64,000 bases of DNA from Maricaulis salignorans (GCF_900103475.1 NZ_FNHG01000010.1:1-64000), one strand, 5' to 3'; positions 1 to 8,005 are shown, counted from the first letter of the stretch. The notes: generated by a model not told the origin, from the letters alone. Numbers and translations are program-made.

Positions 1-286
1 CAATGGAACTGTCGATCAGCTGCAGCGACTGCGGCGAGCGCCGGGCCAATTCCTCGAACACCCTCAACCAGATACCTCGCTTGGCCCAGCGATTGAACCG
101 GTTGTAGACCGTTGTGTAAGGGCCGTACCGACCGGGAAGGTCGCGCCACGGAGCCCCGGTGCGCAGCACATAGAAGATCGCGTTCACCACCCGCCGATCG
201 TCCACCCGCCGCTTGCCCTTGCCCGGCTTGGGCAAGAGCGGCCCGACAAGCGCCCACTCTTCATCGCTCAAATCATAACGTGCCAT
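1..286 (-). CDS. IS5-family transposase, N-terminal part (runs off the window)
   Basis: The reading frame starts at an ATG on the minus strand (286-284), behind a strong AGGAGG ribosome site, and stays open to position 1. It encodes about 95 residues beginning MARYDLSDEEW. The motifs GAPWRDLPGRYGPYTTVYNRF and LIDSS are typical of IS5-group (IS427-like) transposases. The Asp of LIDSS matches the first residue of the DDE catalytic triad. Many IS427-type elements make the full enzyme by frameshifting between two frames, and the rest of this copy lies outside the window. Whether it is intact cannot be judged. Confidence 0.85.
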   Translation of the reverse strand, partial: MARYDLSDEEWALVGPLLPKPGKGKRRVDDRRVVNAIFYVLRTGAPWRDLPGRYGPYTTVYNRFNRWAKRGIWLRVFEELARRSPQSLQLIDSSI

Positions 287-362
287 GATCTCCTCCTGCT
301 TCGCGCAGAAGTGAATCACGCAATCAACGATCCGGGAATCCCCTTATTGAGTACAGGCCCTA
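1..362 (-). mobile_element. Insertion sequence of the IS5 family, one end
   Basis: The transposase frame is followed, on its upstream side, by about 75 noncoding bases ending near position 358-362. Read on the minus strand this end begins GGCCTGTACTCAATAAGG, which resembles IS427-group terminal repeats. A CTAG sequence sits at the junction (359-362) and another at 370-373, compatible with the short TA-rich targets of this group. The exact terminus and target duplication cannot be fixed because the other end is outside the window. Confidence 0.7.
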
Positions 363-369
363 GGCGCGA

Positions 370-1038
370 CTAGTCTTCCCCGGGCGCTACGAGCCGGCGG
401 GCCTCATTGATCCGGCCCCGCAGGACCAGAATCTCGATATTGTCCGGCGCGATCTCACGCGCCATTTCCATGTCCTGCCAGGCGTCATCGAGCGCGCCGG
501 TTTCAAGCCGCGCCGCGGCGCGCAAACGCCAGGCCTCGGCCAGATCCGGTGCCTGACCGATCACGGCGGTCGCGGCATCACCGGCCAATGGCCAGTCACC
601 CAGCGCCAGCGCGGCGCTGGCCTGGCCGAGCAGGGCGTCCTGGTCATCCGGGTTCAGTTCGAGGGCCGCCGCAAAGGCGCGCTGCGCATCCTCGCTGCGC
701 CCGATGGTGAGCCAGGCCTTGCCGGCATCGACCAGCATGGCACTGCGGATCACTGGCCCCCGGCCGCCATCCGTGGTGCCGGCGAGTTCTTCCAGGCTCA
801 AGGCCCCGCCCGTCGTATCCCCCAGCGCGATCAGCGCCAGTGCCTCGCAATGGGCGGCCGGCCAGCCGCCGCCCTCCATCCGCCAGGCCAGGGCATCCTC
901 GAATGCCTGGTCCTGCTCGCGCTCGACCCGTTCAAGACAGTCGAGATAACGCGCGGTCTCGATCTCGATCGCCGGAGTCTGGGCGTGAGCCGGGCTGATA
1001 GCGAGGGTGAGAAGGCAGGCGGACAGGAAAACACGCAT
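370..1038 (-). CDS. Secreted tetratricopeptide-repeat protein
   Basis: The protein has 222 residues if started at MRVFLSACLL, which gives a clean signal peptide (cleavage after AHA, about residue 19). A longer frame to 1161 would place the signal peptide 41 residues inside and would overlap the next gene. After residue 100 there are about three TPR-like helix pairs, including AQRAFAAALELNPDDQDALL and DDAWQDMEMAREIAPDNIEIL. It is probably a periplasmic scaffold or assembly protein, and no specific partner is evident. Its stop codon lies only a few bases from the insertion-sequence end. Confidence 0.75.
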   Translation of the reverse strand: MRVFLSACLLTLAISPAHAQTPAIEIETARYLDCLERVEREQDQAFEDALAWRMEGGGWPAAHCEALALIALGDTTGGALSLEELAGTTDGGRGPVIRSAMLVDAGKAWLTIGRSEDAQRAFAAALELNPDDQDALLGQASAALALGDWPLAGDAATAVIGQAPDLAEAWRLRAAARLETGALDDAWQDMEMAREIAPDNIEILVLRGRINEARRLVAPGED

Positions 1039-1078
1039 CGGGGCATCCGGTTTTAGCGGCAGGGGGACGGGGGGCAGA

Positions 1079-1582
1079 TTAATCACCGCACGCGGCCCGG
1101 TCCATCGCCGCTTCAGCGCCGGGCGTCGACGCTGCCTGGCTGTAGATGCCGGGGCGGGCAACTTCCATGGCGCGCTCGGGTGATTTCAGCGGCGTATAGC
1201 CGATCCTGGCATAGAGCGGCTGGGCATCGGCGGTCATCAGCATCAGACGGCGGCAGGCCAGGATCTCGGGCAGGCTGTGCAGGCATTCCACCAGCCATTT
1301 GCCCAGACCATGGCCGCGATGAGCCGGGTCGATGATGACGTCGGCGAGATAGGCGAAGGTCGCCCGGTCGGTAACGAAACGTGCCATGCCGACAAATGCG
1401 CCATCGGGCGCGAGCAGGCAGAAGGTCCAGGCATTGGCCGCCGCTTTCGCGACGGTTTCCGGCGGGATGCCGGGCGACCAGTAGGACGTGCTCAGCAGGC
1501 GGTGGGCGGCGGCGAGGTCAAAGGCACTGCGCTGGTCGGTTATCCGGTAGCCATTCCGTTCGAAACTGTTTTCCTGCATCAC
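1079..1582 (-). CDS. GNAT-family N-acetyltransferase
   Basis: This 167-residue protein has the GNAT fold signature. Central strands AFVGMARFVTDRATFAYLADVIIDPAHRG lead into the acetyl-CoA loop RGHGLGKWLV near residues 95-104. The C-terminal segment PLYARIGYTPL matches the usual strand that closes the acceptor pocket. The family moves an acetyl group from acetyl-CoA to an amine, but the substrate cannot be read from the sequence. It is transcribed with the downstream TPR gene across a 40-base gap. Confidence 0.85.
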   Translation of the reverse strand: MMQENSFERNGYRITDQRSAFDLAAAHRLLSTSYWSPGIPPETVAKAAANAWTFCLLAPDGAFVGMARFVTDRATFAYLADVIIDPAHRGHGLGKWLVECLHSLPEILACRRLMLMTADAQPLYARIGYTPLKSPERAMEVARPGIYSQAASTPGAEAAMDRAACGD

Positions 1583-1780
1583 TCACGCTCCTGCACTCTG
1601 GACAAGGCCGAAGCGGTAGCATGGCGGTGGCGAGGGTCTATTCAAGATTTCCGTCCGTGTGTGACCCGGCCGGATGCCCGGTGGGCCCTGCGCGCTGCGG
1701 ATTCGTTTGTCACAGGCGCGCGCTTGTGGAAAAACCCGGCCCTGTCCATGATTTGCAAAATCCGGTAGCGCTGCGACGCC

Positions 1781-2926
1781 ATGAATATTCTCCAGGTCAT
1801 TCCCCAACTTGAAGCGGGCGGCGCCGAGCGCACGACGCTGGAAGTGGCGCAGGCGATTGTCGCCGCGGGTGGCCGGGCCCTGGTCGCCAGCGAGGGTGGC
1901 CGGCTGGAAGCAGAACTGGCCGCCGTCGGCGGTGAACTCGTGCGCCTGCCCATGGGCAGCAAGAATCCCTGGACCGTCTGGCGCAATGCCGAATGTCTGG
2001 CCCGCATCGTGCGCGCCGAACACATCGACATCATCCATGCCCGTTCGCGCGCCCCGGCCTGGAGCGCCAAATGGGCTGCCGACCGGACCGGCGCACATTT
2101 CGTCACCACTTATCACGGCACCTATAATGGCAAGACCGGGCTGAAGCGCTGGTATAATGCGATCATGGCGCGCGGCGAGCTGGTGATCGCCAATTCGCAA
2201 TTCATCGCGGCCCATATCCGCACCCAACACCCCTTTGCCGCCGATCGCGTCCGGATCATCCCGCGCGGGGTCGATCTCGACCGCTTCGATCCGCAGGTGA
2301 TTGCACCGGAACGGGTCGCCGAACTGGCCGCCTGCTGGGGTCTGCAATGGCCATCCGGGCGCCTGGTCGCGCTCTTCCCGGCCCGGCTGACCGGCTGGAA
2401 GGGGCAACGTGAAACGCTCGCGGCCCTGGGCCGTCTCAAGGCTGAGGGCGCCGATCTGCCCCTGACCCTGCTGGTCGGCGATGCCCAGGGCCGCGATGGC
2501 TATCTCGCCGAGCTTGAAACCCTGATCCGGCAGCATGACCTGGCGCCGGATGTCCGCATTCTCGGCCATTGCAGCGATATGCCCGCCGCCTTCGCACTGG
2601 CGGATATCGCGCTGGCGCCATCGGTCGAGCCGGAAGCCTTTGGCCGCACTGCGGCCGAGGCCGGCGCCATGCATGTGCCGGTCATCGCCGCTGATCATGG
2701 CGGCGCCCGCGAAGTCGTTCTTCCCGGGCAGACGGGCTGGCGGGTCGAGCCGGGGAATCCGGCGGCGCTGGCCGGCGCGATCCGGGAGGCGATATCGATG
2801 ACCCAGGCGCAACGCAGCGAAATGGGGCTGCAGGCCGCCCGCCATATCCGGACACAGTTCTCGACACGCGCCCTGCAAGCTGCGACTTTGCGCGTCTATG
2901 AAGAGGCTTTAAGCTCGCAGTCATGA
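1781..2926 (+). CDS. Glycosyltransferase family 4 (GT-B)
   Basis: This 381-residue enzyme begins MNILQVIPQLEAGGAERTTLEV, the N-terminal Rossmann start of GT4 enzymes that includes the GGAE acceptor-side loop. The C-terminal donor domain shows SVEPEAFGRTAAEAGAMHVPVI, which contains the E-x7-E pattern that binds the nucleotide sugar. The family transfers a sugar from an NDP-sugar to a lipid or growing polysaccharide at the inner membrane. It overlaps the next gene, a GT9 enzyme, by four bases (ATGA), so the two are cotranslated. Together they suggest a step in LPS core or surface glycan assembly. Confidence 0.9.
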   Translation: MNILQVIPQLEAGGAERTTLEVAQAIVAAGGRALVASEGGRLEAELAAVGGELVRLPMGSKNPWTVWRNAECLARIVRAEHIDIIHARSRAPAWSAKWAADRTGAHFVTTYHGTYNGKTGLKRWYNAIMARGELVIANSQFIAAHIRTQHPFAADRVRIIPRGVDLDRFDPQVIAPERVAELAACWGLQWPSGRLVALFPARLTGWKGQRETLAALGRLKAEGADLPLTLLVGDAQGRDGYLAELETLIRQHDLAPDVRILGHCSDMPAAFALADIALAPSVEPEAFGRTAAEAGAMHVPVIAADHGGAREVVLPGQTGWRVEPGNPAALAGAIREAISMTQAQRSEMGLQAARHIRTQFSTRALQAATLRVYEEALSSQS

Positions 2927-3906
2927 TCGAACCGCAACGCGATACCATCTATGTCCTGCACTGGGGGGATTTGACGTCGACCGTGCGCATGCTCGCATCG
3001 GCCAAGACGCTCCGCCAGGCGCACAAGCGTGACCGGATCGTGCTGCTGACGACACCGGAGTTCGAGTCCTTTCTCAAGCACAGCCCTTTCTTCAACGCGA
3101 TCGAGATAGATGCCCGCCCCGACGGCCGGCCACAAACAGTGGCGCGCGACAAACGGCTCAAGGCTGCACACCCGGCGCGCGTCTACGACCTGGTCGGGGA
3201 CTCCAACTCCCGGAAACTCAGGGGCCTGTTTCGCTTTTCCAAATGCGACTGGCTGGAAATCCTGCCGGCCCGCAAATCGGGCGAACACCCTGTCGACGAG
3301 CTGGCCGGCACCCTCAATGCCGCCATCGGTATCGGGCCGACGCATTTCCGGCTCGGCGGCGCACCATCGCCGGATGCCAGCTGGGTCGACTTCCTGGCGC
3401 GCAAATCGCGCATGCTCGATCCGGAATATTTCGGTCTGAACGGCCCCTTCGCCCTGCTCGCGCCGGCCGGCGAGGAGGTCAAGCTGGCCCTGCGCTGGCC
3501 CAAGGAAAAATGGGCGAGCCTGGCGCATGAATTGCTGCAGGCAGGGATTACGCCGGCCCTGGTCGGTGGCCCCGACACCCGTGAAATCGGTCGCTATGTC
3601 TCGCAGGTTGCCCCGGGCGCGCGCGACATCACCGGCAAGGCGAAACTGCCACAACTCGCCGGGCTGGCGCGCCGGACCCGTTTCGTTTTTGGCGAGGACA
3701 CACCCTTGCTTCATCTGCTTGTCGCCGCAGGCGCCCCTGCGCTGGCGCTTTATGCCAGCGTCGAGGATCCGGCGATGAATGCGCCGCGTGGCGACGCACC
3801 GGTGATTTTGATGCACGCGCCCGTTTTGGCGCAGGTCGAACCGGCCGAAGCAATCGCGGCGATGCGCTTTGCAGGCGGGTTTTCTGACCGCACAGTTGCG
3901 GCGTGA
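2923..3906 (+). CDS. Glycosyltransferase family 9 (heptosyltransferase-like)
   Basis: This 327-residue protein has the GT9 layout: an N-terminal Rossmann half (MIEPQRDTIYVLHWGDLTST) and a C-terminal half with LAPAGEEVKLALRWPKEKWASL and LVGGPDTREIG. GT9 enzymes add ADP-heptose and related sugars to the LPS inner core. The usual later motif with a donor-binding threonine appears as FGEDTPLLHLLVAAGAPALALY. The start codon overlaps the stop of the GT4 gene. The donor sugar is not known from sequence. Confidence 0.88.
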   Translation: MIEPQRDTIYVLHWGDLTSTVRMLASAKTLRQAHKRDRIVLLTTPEFESFLKHSPFFNAIEIDARPDGRPQTVARDKRLKAAHPARVYDLVGDSNSRKLRGLFRFSKCDWLEILPARKSGEHPVDELAGTLNAAIGIGPTHFRLGGAPSPDASWVDFLARKSRMLDPEYFGLNGPFALLAPAGEEVKLALRWPKEKWASLAHELLQAGITPALVGGPDTREIGRYVSQVAPGARDITGKAKLPQLAGLARRTRFVFGEDTPLLHLLVAAGAPALALYASVEDPAMNAPRGDAPVILMHAPVLAQVEPAEAIAAMRFAGGFSDRTVAA

Positions 3907-3920
3907 ACCGCGTGCGGCGC

Positions 3921-3948
3921 TTGCTTAATGTGATGATTTCACCATAGT
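3921..3948 (+). promoter_or_regulatory. Candidate sigma-70 promoter for infC
   Basis: A TTGCTT box (3921-3926) is followed after 16 bases by CATAGT (3943-3948). Between them lies a short dyad, GTGATGATTTCAC. A perfect 14-bp palindrome GGCTCAATTGAGCC (3972-3985) lies in the predicted leader downstream. The promoter match is modest, so this remains a suggestion. Confidence 0.35.
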
Positions 3949-4044
3949 GCGCGGCTCTCCGGCAGGGTAGCGGCTCAATTGAGCCAGTTTGGACTTGATC
4001 CAGATGCGCCGCCGGAGGATTACTAAGTATTGCTCGCAGGCCAT

Positions 4045-4062
4045 AAGGGAGAAGCGGCCATA
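4045..4062 (+). promoter_or_regulatory. Ribosome site and probable ATA start of infC
   Basis: AAGGGAG (4045-4051) lies 8 bases before an ATA codon at 4060-4062. The ATA begins the segment [17 protein letters not shown], which matches the usual alphaproteobacterial IF-3 N-terminus. Rare start codons in infC are known from E. coli (ATT) and underlie autoregulation by IF-3. Competing starts are TTG at 4030, with GGAGGA 10 bases upstream, and ATG at 4111, without a good ribosome site. Confidence 0.6.
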
Positions 4063-4599
4063 GCCCGTAGACCACAATCTGCGCAACCGCCAAAAAAAGA
4101 CGGACCGCGTATGAATTTAGACATCCGCGTACCGCGGGTGCTTCTTATCGACGAACATGGAGAGAAGCAGGGGATCGTGCCAACCGAGGCCGCTCTCGAG
4201 GCGGCCGCACAGGCCGGACTCGACCTTGTGGAAGTCTCCCCCAACGCTGATCCGCCCGTTTGCAAAATCATTGATTACGGCAAGCTGAAATACCAGGAAC
4301 AGAAGAAAAAAGCCGAAGCTCGCAAGAAGCAGAAAACGGTCGAGATCAAAGAGATCAAGATGCGGCCGAACATCGATGTGCATGATTACCTGGTCAAGAC
4401 CAAGGCCATGCACCGCTTCTTCGAAGACGGCGACAAGGTGAAGATCACCCTGCGATTCCGGGGCCGTGAAATGGCTCACCAGGATCGTGGCATGGATATC
4501 ATGCGCCGCGTCAAGGAAGACTTCGCCGAAGTCGCCAAGGTCGAGTTCGAGCCCAAGCTCGAAGGACGACTCATGGTGATGGTGATGGCACCGCGCTAG
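4060..4599 (+). CDS. infC: Translation initiation factor IF-3
   Basis: IF-3 binds the 30S subunit and checks the start codon and initiator tRNA. The protein is 179 residues if started at the ATA codon at 4060. The N-terminal domain contains [21 protein letters not shown] and [22 protein letters not shown], followed by the charged linker [17 protein letters not shown]. The C-terminal domain has [19 protein letters not shown] and ends [13 protein letters not shown]. Unlike many genomes, infC is separated from rpmI and rplT by three other genes. Autoregulation through the rare start is likely but unproven. Confidence 0.95.
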   Translation: MARRPQSAQPPKKDGPRMNLDIRVPRVLLIDEHGEKQGIVPTEAALEAAAQAGLDLVEVSPNADPPVCKIIDYGKLKYQEQKKKAEARKKQKTVEIKEIKMRPNIDVHDYLVKTKAMHRFFEDGDKVKITLRFRGREMAHQDRGMDIMRRVKEDFAEVAKVEFEPKLEGRLMVMVMAPR

Positions 4600-4630
4600 A
4601 CGCACCGGCCCGCAAATTCCGAATTGTGTC

Positions 4631-4663
4631 TGAACGCCGCCGCTTTGAAGGCGGCGGCGTTCA
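4631..4663 (+). terminator. Strong hairpin downstream of infC
   Basis: A perfect 13-bp stem, TGAACGCCGCCGC (4631-4643) paired with 4651-4663, closes a 7-base loop, 32 bases after the infC stop. No run of T follows, so it may act as an RNA-stabilising end or a weak terminator rather than a classical intrinsic terminator. Confidence 0.5.
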
Positions 4664-4771
4664 GTCGCGGTTCAACTCACCTGTTTTCAGATGATATCCT
4701 CTGCAAAGCATGCTCAATTGTGGGCGACCGGCCCATTCCAGAAATGGCGGGCCAGGGGATCGGGGATTTGA

Positions 4772-5236
4772 ATGATCAGGCTGTCCATACTGTCCATCGC
4801 CGTGATCGCCTGCTGCGGCACCGCTGCAGCGCAGCCACGTTCGACCTTGCCGAGCGCGCTGGACGCCTCGCTTTCGGCCGGCTTCACGCCTGATCCCTAC
4901 CGCGTACGTTTGCAAACCGGCGGCGCCATTGATGCCAGCCAGACGCGCGGCCCGGACTGTAACGGCTTCATCGCCGAGGCACCGGATTTTGAACTTTTCT
5001 ATAATGGCGGCTCGCTGCCACTCATCATCTCGGTCAATGCCGATGTGGACACGACGCTGGTTATCCATGCGCCCGACGGAAACTGGTATTGCGATGATGA
5101 CAGCGGCAATGGCCTCAATCCGTCAGTCCGCTTTTCCACACCGCCATCGGGACTCTATGACATCTGGATCGGGACCTATGCCGACGCCTCCCGGGAGGAG
5201 GCGACGCTTTCGATTTCCGAACTTTTCAGCGAGTGA
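4772..5236 (+). CDS. Secreted single-copy beta-domain protein
   Basis: This 154-residue protein has a signal peptide (MIRLSILSIAVIACCGTAAAQ) and one copy of a beta-rich domain. Landmarks are LSAGFTPDPYRVRLQTGGAIDA, DCNGFIAEAPDFELFYNGG, DVDTTLVIHAPDGNWYCDDD, GLNPSVRF and GLYDIWIGTY. Two cysteines are conserved with the downstream paralogue and may form a disulfide. The pattern around G-x-Y-x-I-W-x-G resembles pre-peptidase C-terminal (PPC-like) beta sandwiches, so a role in binding or targeting outside the cytoplasm is plausible. No catalytic motif is visible. The four-copy paralogue follows 25 bases downstream. Confidence 0.75.
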   Translation: MIRLSILSIAVIACCGTAAAQPRSTLPSALDASLSAGFTPDPYRVRLQTGGAIDASQTRGPDCNGFIAEAPDFELFYNGGSLPLIISVNADVDTTLVIHAPDGNWYCDDDSGNGLNPSVRFSTPPSGLYDIWIGTYADASREEATLSISELFSE

Positions 5237-5261
5237 TCTCGCACATCAGGGGAGAATGACC

Positions 5262-7013
5262 ATGACCTATAAATGGGCGGCCGGGGCCGCAGCCGTGATC
5301 TTGCTGGGCGGCGCCGCGCAAGCACAGGACGTCAATGCCGCGCCGGCCTACGGCTCAGTCACGCTGTCGGCAGGATTTGCACAGGATCCGACATCGGTTG
5401 GCGTGCAGGCAGGCGGCGCCATTAATGGCGGCAGTATCGACTTTGCCTGCTCGGGCTATATCTCCCACCAGCCCTCTCTCAATCTGCAATATAATGCCGG
5501 CAATCTCCCCCTCTTCATTTCGGGAGCATCGGATGCCGACACGACGCTGATTGTGAATGCACCGGACGGGAGCTGGCACTGCAATGATGATGCGCCGGGC
5601 CAGGGTCTCAATCCGGGGATTGAATTCTCCTCGCCGCAATCGGGCGTCTACAATGTCTGGGTGGGCACGCTATCAGCGGGCAATGGCTATGAGCCAACCA
5701 TGGTGCACATTTCAGAGCTCGGCTTTTCCAGCGAAAATGCCTATTCCCGGGCGCCGAACGCGGCCCTGCAGCCCAATTCCGGCGCCCTCAGCCTGCGCGC
5801 CGGCTTCAGCGACGATCCGCGCCGCATCGCCGTGCGCGCCGGCGGCGATCTCGACGGCAATCGCGGCACAGGCGGTTATTGCTGGGGCGAGATCAGCGAA
5901 GCGCCCGACGTCTGGCTGAACTATTCGGCCAATAATCAATATGACCTCTATCTGTCGATGGAATCGGATTACGACACCACGCTGATTGTCCAGGGCCCCG
6001 ATGGCAGCTGGCATTGTGATGATGATGGCGCCGAGGACCTCAATCCGGGCATCCATCTGACCGATCCGGTCGCCGGTCGCTATGCGATCTGGGCGGGTCG
6101 CTATTCCGGCGGCACCCTTGCCGATGCGACCCTCTTTGTCTCGGAAACCGGTTTCCGTGGCGAGATTGACGTGCCAGCCGTGCTCGATTTCAGCCTGCCA
6201 GCCAATTACGGCTCGGTCTCGCTGCAGGCGGGTTTCATTCCCGATCCCCATAATCTCGCTCTCCAGGCTGGCGGCGATGTGGAAATCTACGAGGCGCTCG
6301 GCCAGAATTGCCGCGGCTTCTCGACCACGGCCCCCGACTACAATCTGAACTATTCGGCCGGTACGCTGGACCTCTACATCTCTGCGACCTCGAACGCCGA
6401 CACGACGCTGGTCGTCAATTCACCGGATGGTAGCTGGCATTGTGATGATGACGGCGCCGGCAATCTCAATCCAGGTGTGCATTTCGACCGGCCCGCCTCG
6501 GGCGTTTACAATATCTGGGTCGGCACCTATGGCGAGATCCAGCCGGAAAATGCCACCTTGCACATTTCCGAGCTTGCCTTCGGCGATGAATACCAGGGCA
6601 GCGATGCGCTCGACTACACGATGGATGCCAGTTTCGGCTCGGTTGCGCTGACCGGCGGATTCTCTCCGGATCCGCACGCCGTCAACATTCTCGCCGGTGG
6701 TCCCGTTGCAGCGGAATCCGCGGCCGATTCGATGTGCCGCGGCTATGTCTCCGCAGCGCCGGATTACGAGCTGACCTTCACTCCGGGTTCGCTCGACCTC
6801 TTCATCTCCGTGCTCTCGGACGCGGACACGACACTGGTCATCAATGATCCCAACGGTAACTGGGTCTGCAATGACGACAATAACGGTCTCAATCCCGGCA
6901 TTCACTTCGACATGCCGGCAGCGGGGACCTATGACATCTGGGTTGGCACCTACCGCGAAGGCCTGAGCGCTGACGCCCGGCTGGAAATTTCCGAGCTCGG
7001 CTTTGCCGACTGA
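5262..7013 (+). CDS. Secreted protein with four tandem beta domains
   Basis: The start at 5262 is set by AGGGGAG seven bases upstream. The 583-residue product has a signal peptide ending about AQAQ and four tandem copies of the domain found singly in the gene before it. Each copy is about 127-143 residues. Each carries a GxSxxAGF-like opening, one Cys in a C-x-G-x-I/Y context, a D-x-D-T-T-L-x-V/I segment, P-D/N-G-x-W-x-C-D/N-D-D, L-N-P-G-I/V and a G-x-Y-x-I/V-W-x-G ending. The acidic DD/DDD runs next to NPG could bind calcium, which is inference. No enzyme active site is seen. Probably exported or surface-exposed. Confidence 0.75.
   Translation: MTYKWAAGAAAVILLGGAAQAQDVNAAPAYGSVTLSAGFAQDPTSVGVQAGGAINGGSIDFACSGYISHQPSLNLQYNAGNLPLFISGASDADTTLIVNAPDGSWHCNDDAPGQGLNPGIEFSSPQSGVYNVWVGTLSAGNGYEPTMVHISELGFSSENAYSRAPNAALQPNSGALSLRAGFSDDPRRIAVRAGGDLDGNRGTGGYCWGEISEAPDVWLNYSANNQYDLYLSMESDYDTTLIVQGPDGSWHCDDDGAEDLNPGIHLTDPVAGRYAIWAGRYSGGTLADATLFVSETGFRGEIDVPAVLDFSLPANYGSVSLQAGFIPDPHNLALQAGGDVEIYEALGQNCRGFSTTAPDYNLNYSAGTLDLYISATSNADTTLVVNSPDGSWHCDDDGAGNLNPGVHFDRPASGVYNIWVGTYGEIQPENATLHISELAFGDEYQGSDALDYTMDASFGSVALTGGFSPDPHAVNILAGGPVAAESAADSMCRGYVSAAPDYELTFTPGSLDLFISVLSDADTTLVINDPNGNWVCNDDNNGLNPGIHFDMPAAGTYDIWVGTYREGLSADARLEISELGFAD
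5349..7010 (+). repeat. Four tandem copies of a ~142-residue coding repeat
   Basis: Copies start at about 5349, 5775, 6204 and 6630, with spacings of 426, 429 and 426 bases and a shorter last copy. The most conserved stretch in all four is the D-T-T-L ... W-x-C-x-D-D ... L-N-P-G block. The copies differ throughout at DNA level, so the duplication is old rather than recent. Confidence 0.8.
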
Positions 7014-7050
7014 CCCCCGGGGCTCACGCCCCAGGACCTGACAACTGAAA

Positions 7051-7082
7051 GCGGGCGGCTCCGACAAAGGGCCGCCCGTTTG
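7051..7082 (+). terminator. Intrinsic terminator after the repeat-protein gene
   Basis: CGGGCGGC (7052-7059) pairs with GCCGCCCG (7071-7078) around an 11-base loop and is followed by TTT. It lies 38 bases past the stop codon of the four-copy gene. Confidence 0.6.
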
Positions 7083-7173
7083 CTGCCCTGGCCGAACTGC
7101 GCTCGGGCCAGGCCAGGGCTTTCATCAGCGTGGATGTTATACTATATCGTCTGTGACCCGCACGGATGAAACC

Positions 7174-7632
7174 ATGATGGCCCTGCTGCCCAAGTTCAAT
7201 CTACAGAATGGCTCACTCGACCTGACCGGCGTCAGCCTGTCGGCGGTTTGCGTTGCGCACTGCCTCCTCTTCCCGGTCGCAGCCGCCGCTGCGCCGATGC
7301 TGGTGCCCGGACTCGGTGAGATGCTCGGTGCCAGCCATGCTTGGCATTTCGGCCTGCTGGCGATCGCCGCGCCGATCTCGATCCTGGCCCTGGGCTGGAG
7401 CGTGCGGACCAGCCGGGCACGCTGGCCGGTCCTCGCCCTGGGCCTTCTGGGCCTGTCGTTGATGGCAATTGGTGCCCTGCATTTGTCCAGCCAGCTGGTC
7501 GAAACCATCATCACCCTGACCGGCGTCACCATTCTGGCCGCAGCGCATCTGGTCAATTGGCACAGCCAGGCGCGTGCCGGCCATGATCACGCCAGCGATT
7601 GCGGCCTGTGCGAACACGAGCACACGGCCTGA
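7174..7632 (+). CDS. MerC-domain membrane protein
   Basis: The protein is about 152 residues with four hydrophobic helices. The first helix carries the MerC signature VCVAHCLLFP, in which the two cysteines bind the metal in mercury transporters of this family. The C-terminus is rich in metal ligands (HDHASDCGLCEHEHTA). No other mer genes are nearby, so zinc or another soft metal is as likely as mercury. The start is placed at ATG 7174, behind GGATGAA. A GTG at 7153 would overlap an upstream AT-rich dyad. MerC-like proteins outside mer operons are often of unknown substrate. Confidence 0.8.
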   Translation: MMALLPKFNLQNGSLDLTGVSLSAVCVAHCLLFPVAAAAAPMLVPGLGEMLGASHAWHFGLLAIAAPISILALGWSVRTSRARWPVLALGLLGLSLMAIGALHLSSQLVETIITLTGVTILAAAHLVNWHSQARAGHDHASDCGLCEHEHTA

Positions 7633-7651
7633 TTCAGACTCCCACGCGCTG

Positions 7652-7679
7652 TTGCAATCCCCTGCCAGACGCGTATAAA
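7652..7679 (+). promoter_or_regulatory. Candidate promoter of rpmI-rplT
   Basis: TTGCAA (7652-7657) and TATAAA (7674-7679) are separated by 16 bases, a good sigma-70 match about 100 bases before rpmI. Confidence 0.5.
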
Positions 7680-7743
7680 CCCCGCTCTCTTATCACCAGT
7701 CTACCGGGCCAAATCGACATGCCCGCTGACTGTTCACACCCTC

Positions 7744-7761
7744 GGACCGGCCTGCCGGTCC
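7744..7761 (+). promoter_or_regulatory. Leader hairpin directly before the rpmI ribosome site
   Basis: A perfect stem GGACCGG/CCGGTCC with a CCTG loop ends 5 bases before the AAGGAG of rpmI. In E. coli and Bacillus the rpmI-rplT mRNA leader is bound by L20 or otherwise controlled. A similar role here is inference from position only. Confidence 0.35.
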
Positions 7762-7777
7762 AGCAAAGGAGATGGAA

Positions 7778-7978
7778 ATGTCGAAGATGAAGACCAAGAG
7801 CGGCGCCAAAAAGCGCTTCAAGCTCACTGCCACGGGCAAGATCAAAGCCGGTCAGACCGGCAAACGTCACGGCATGATCAAGCGTACGCCGAAGCAGATC
7901 CGCGACAAGCGGGGACAGGTTGTCCTGTCCGCTCAGGATACGAAGATCATCAAGAAATATCTCCCGTACGGCCTTTAA
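7778..7978 (+). CDS. rpmI: 50S ribosomal protein L35
   Basis: This 66-residue basic protein begins [21 protein letters not shown] and contains [18 protein letters not shown], both diagnostic of L35. The start at 7778 is preferred over the in-frame ATG at 7772 because AAGGAG (7766-7771) is 6 bases away from the former and abuts the latter. It is followed 27 bases later by rplT, the usual partner. Confidence 0.97.
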   Translation: MSKMKTKSGAKKRFKLTATGKIKAGQTGKRHGMIKRTPKQIRDKRGQVVLSAQDTKIIKKYLPYGL

Positions 7979-8005
7979 GCCCCCGGCATTGAGTAGGAGC
8001 ATACC

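Noticed and set aside
1583-2878. Minus-strand frame opposite the GT4 gene
   Set aside because: The GT4 motifs are on the plus strand, and the antisense product has no recognisable domains or ribosome site.
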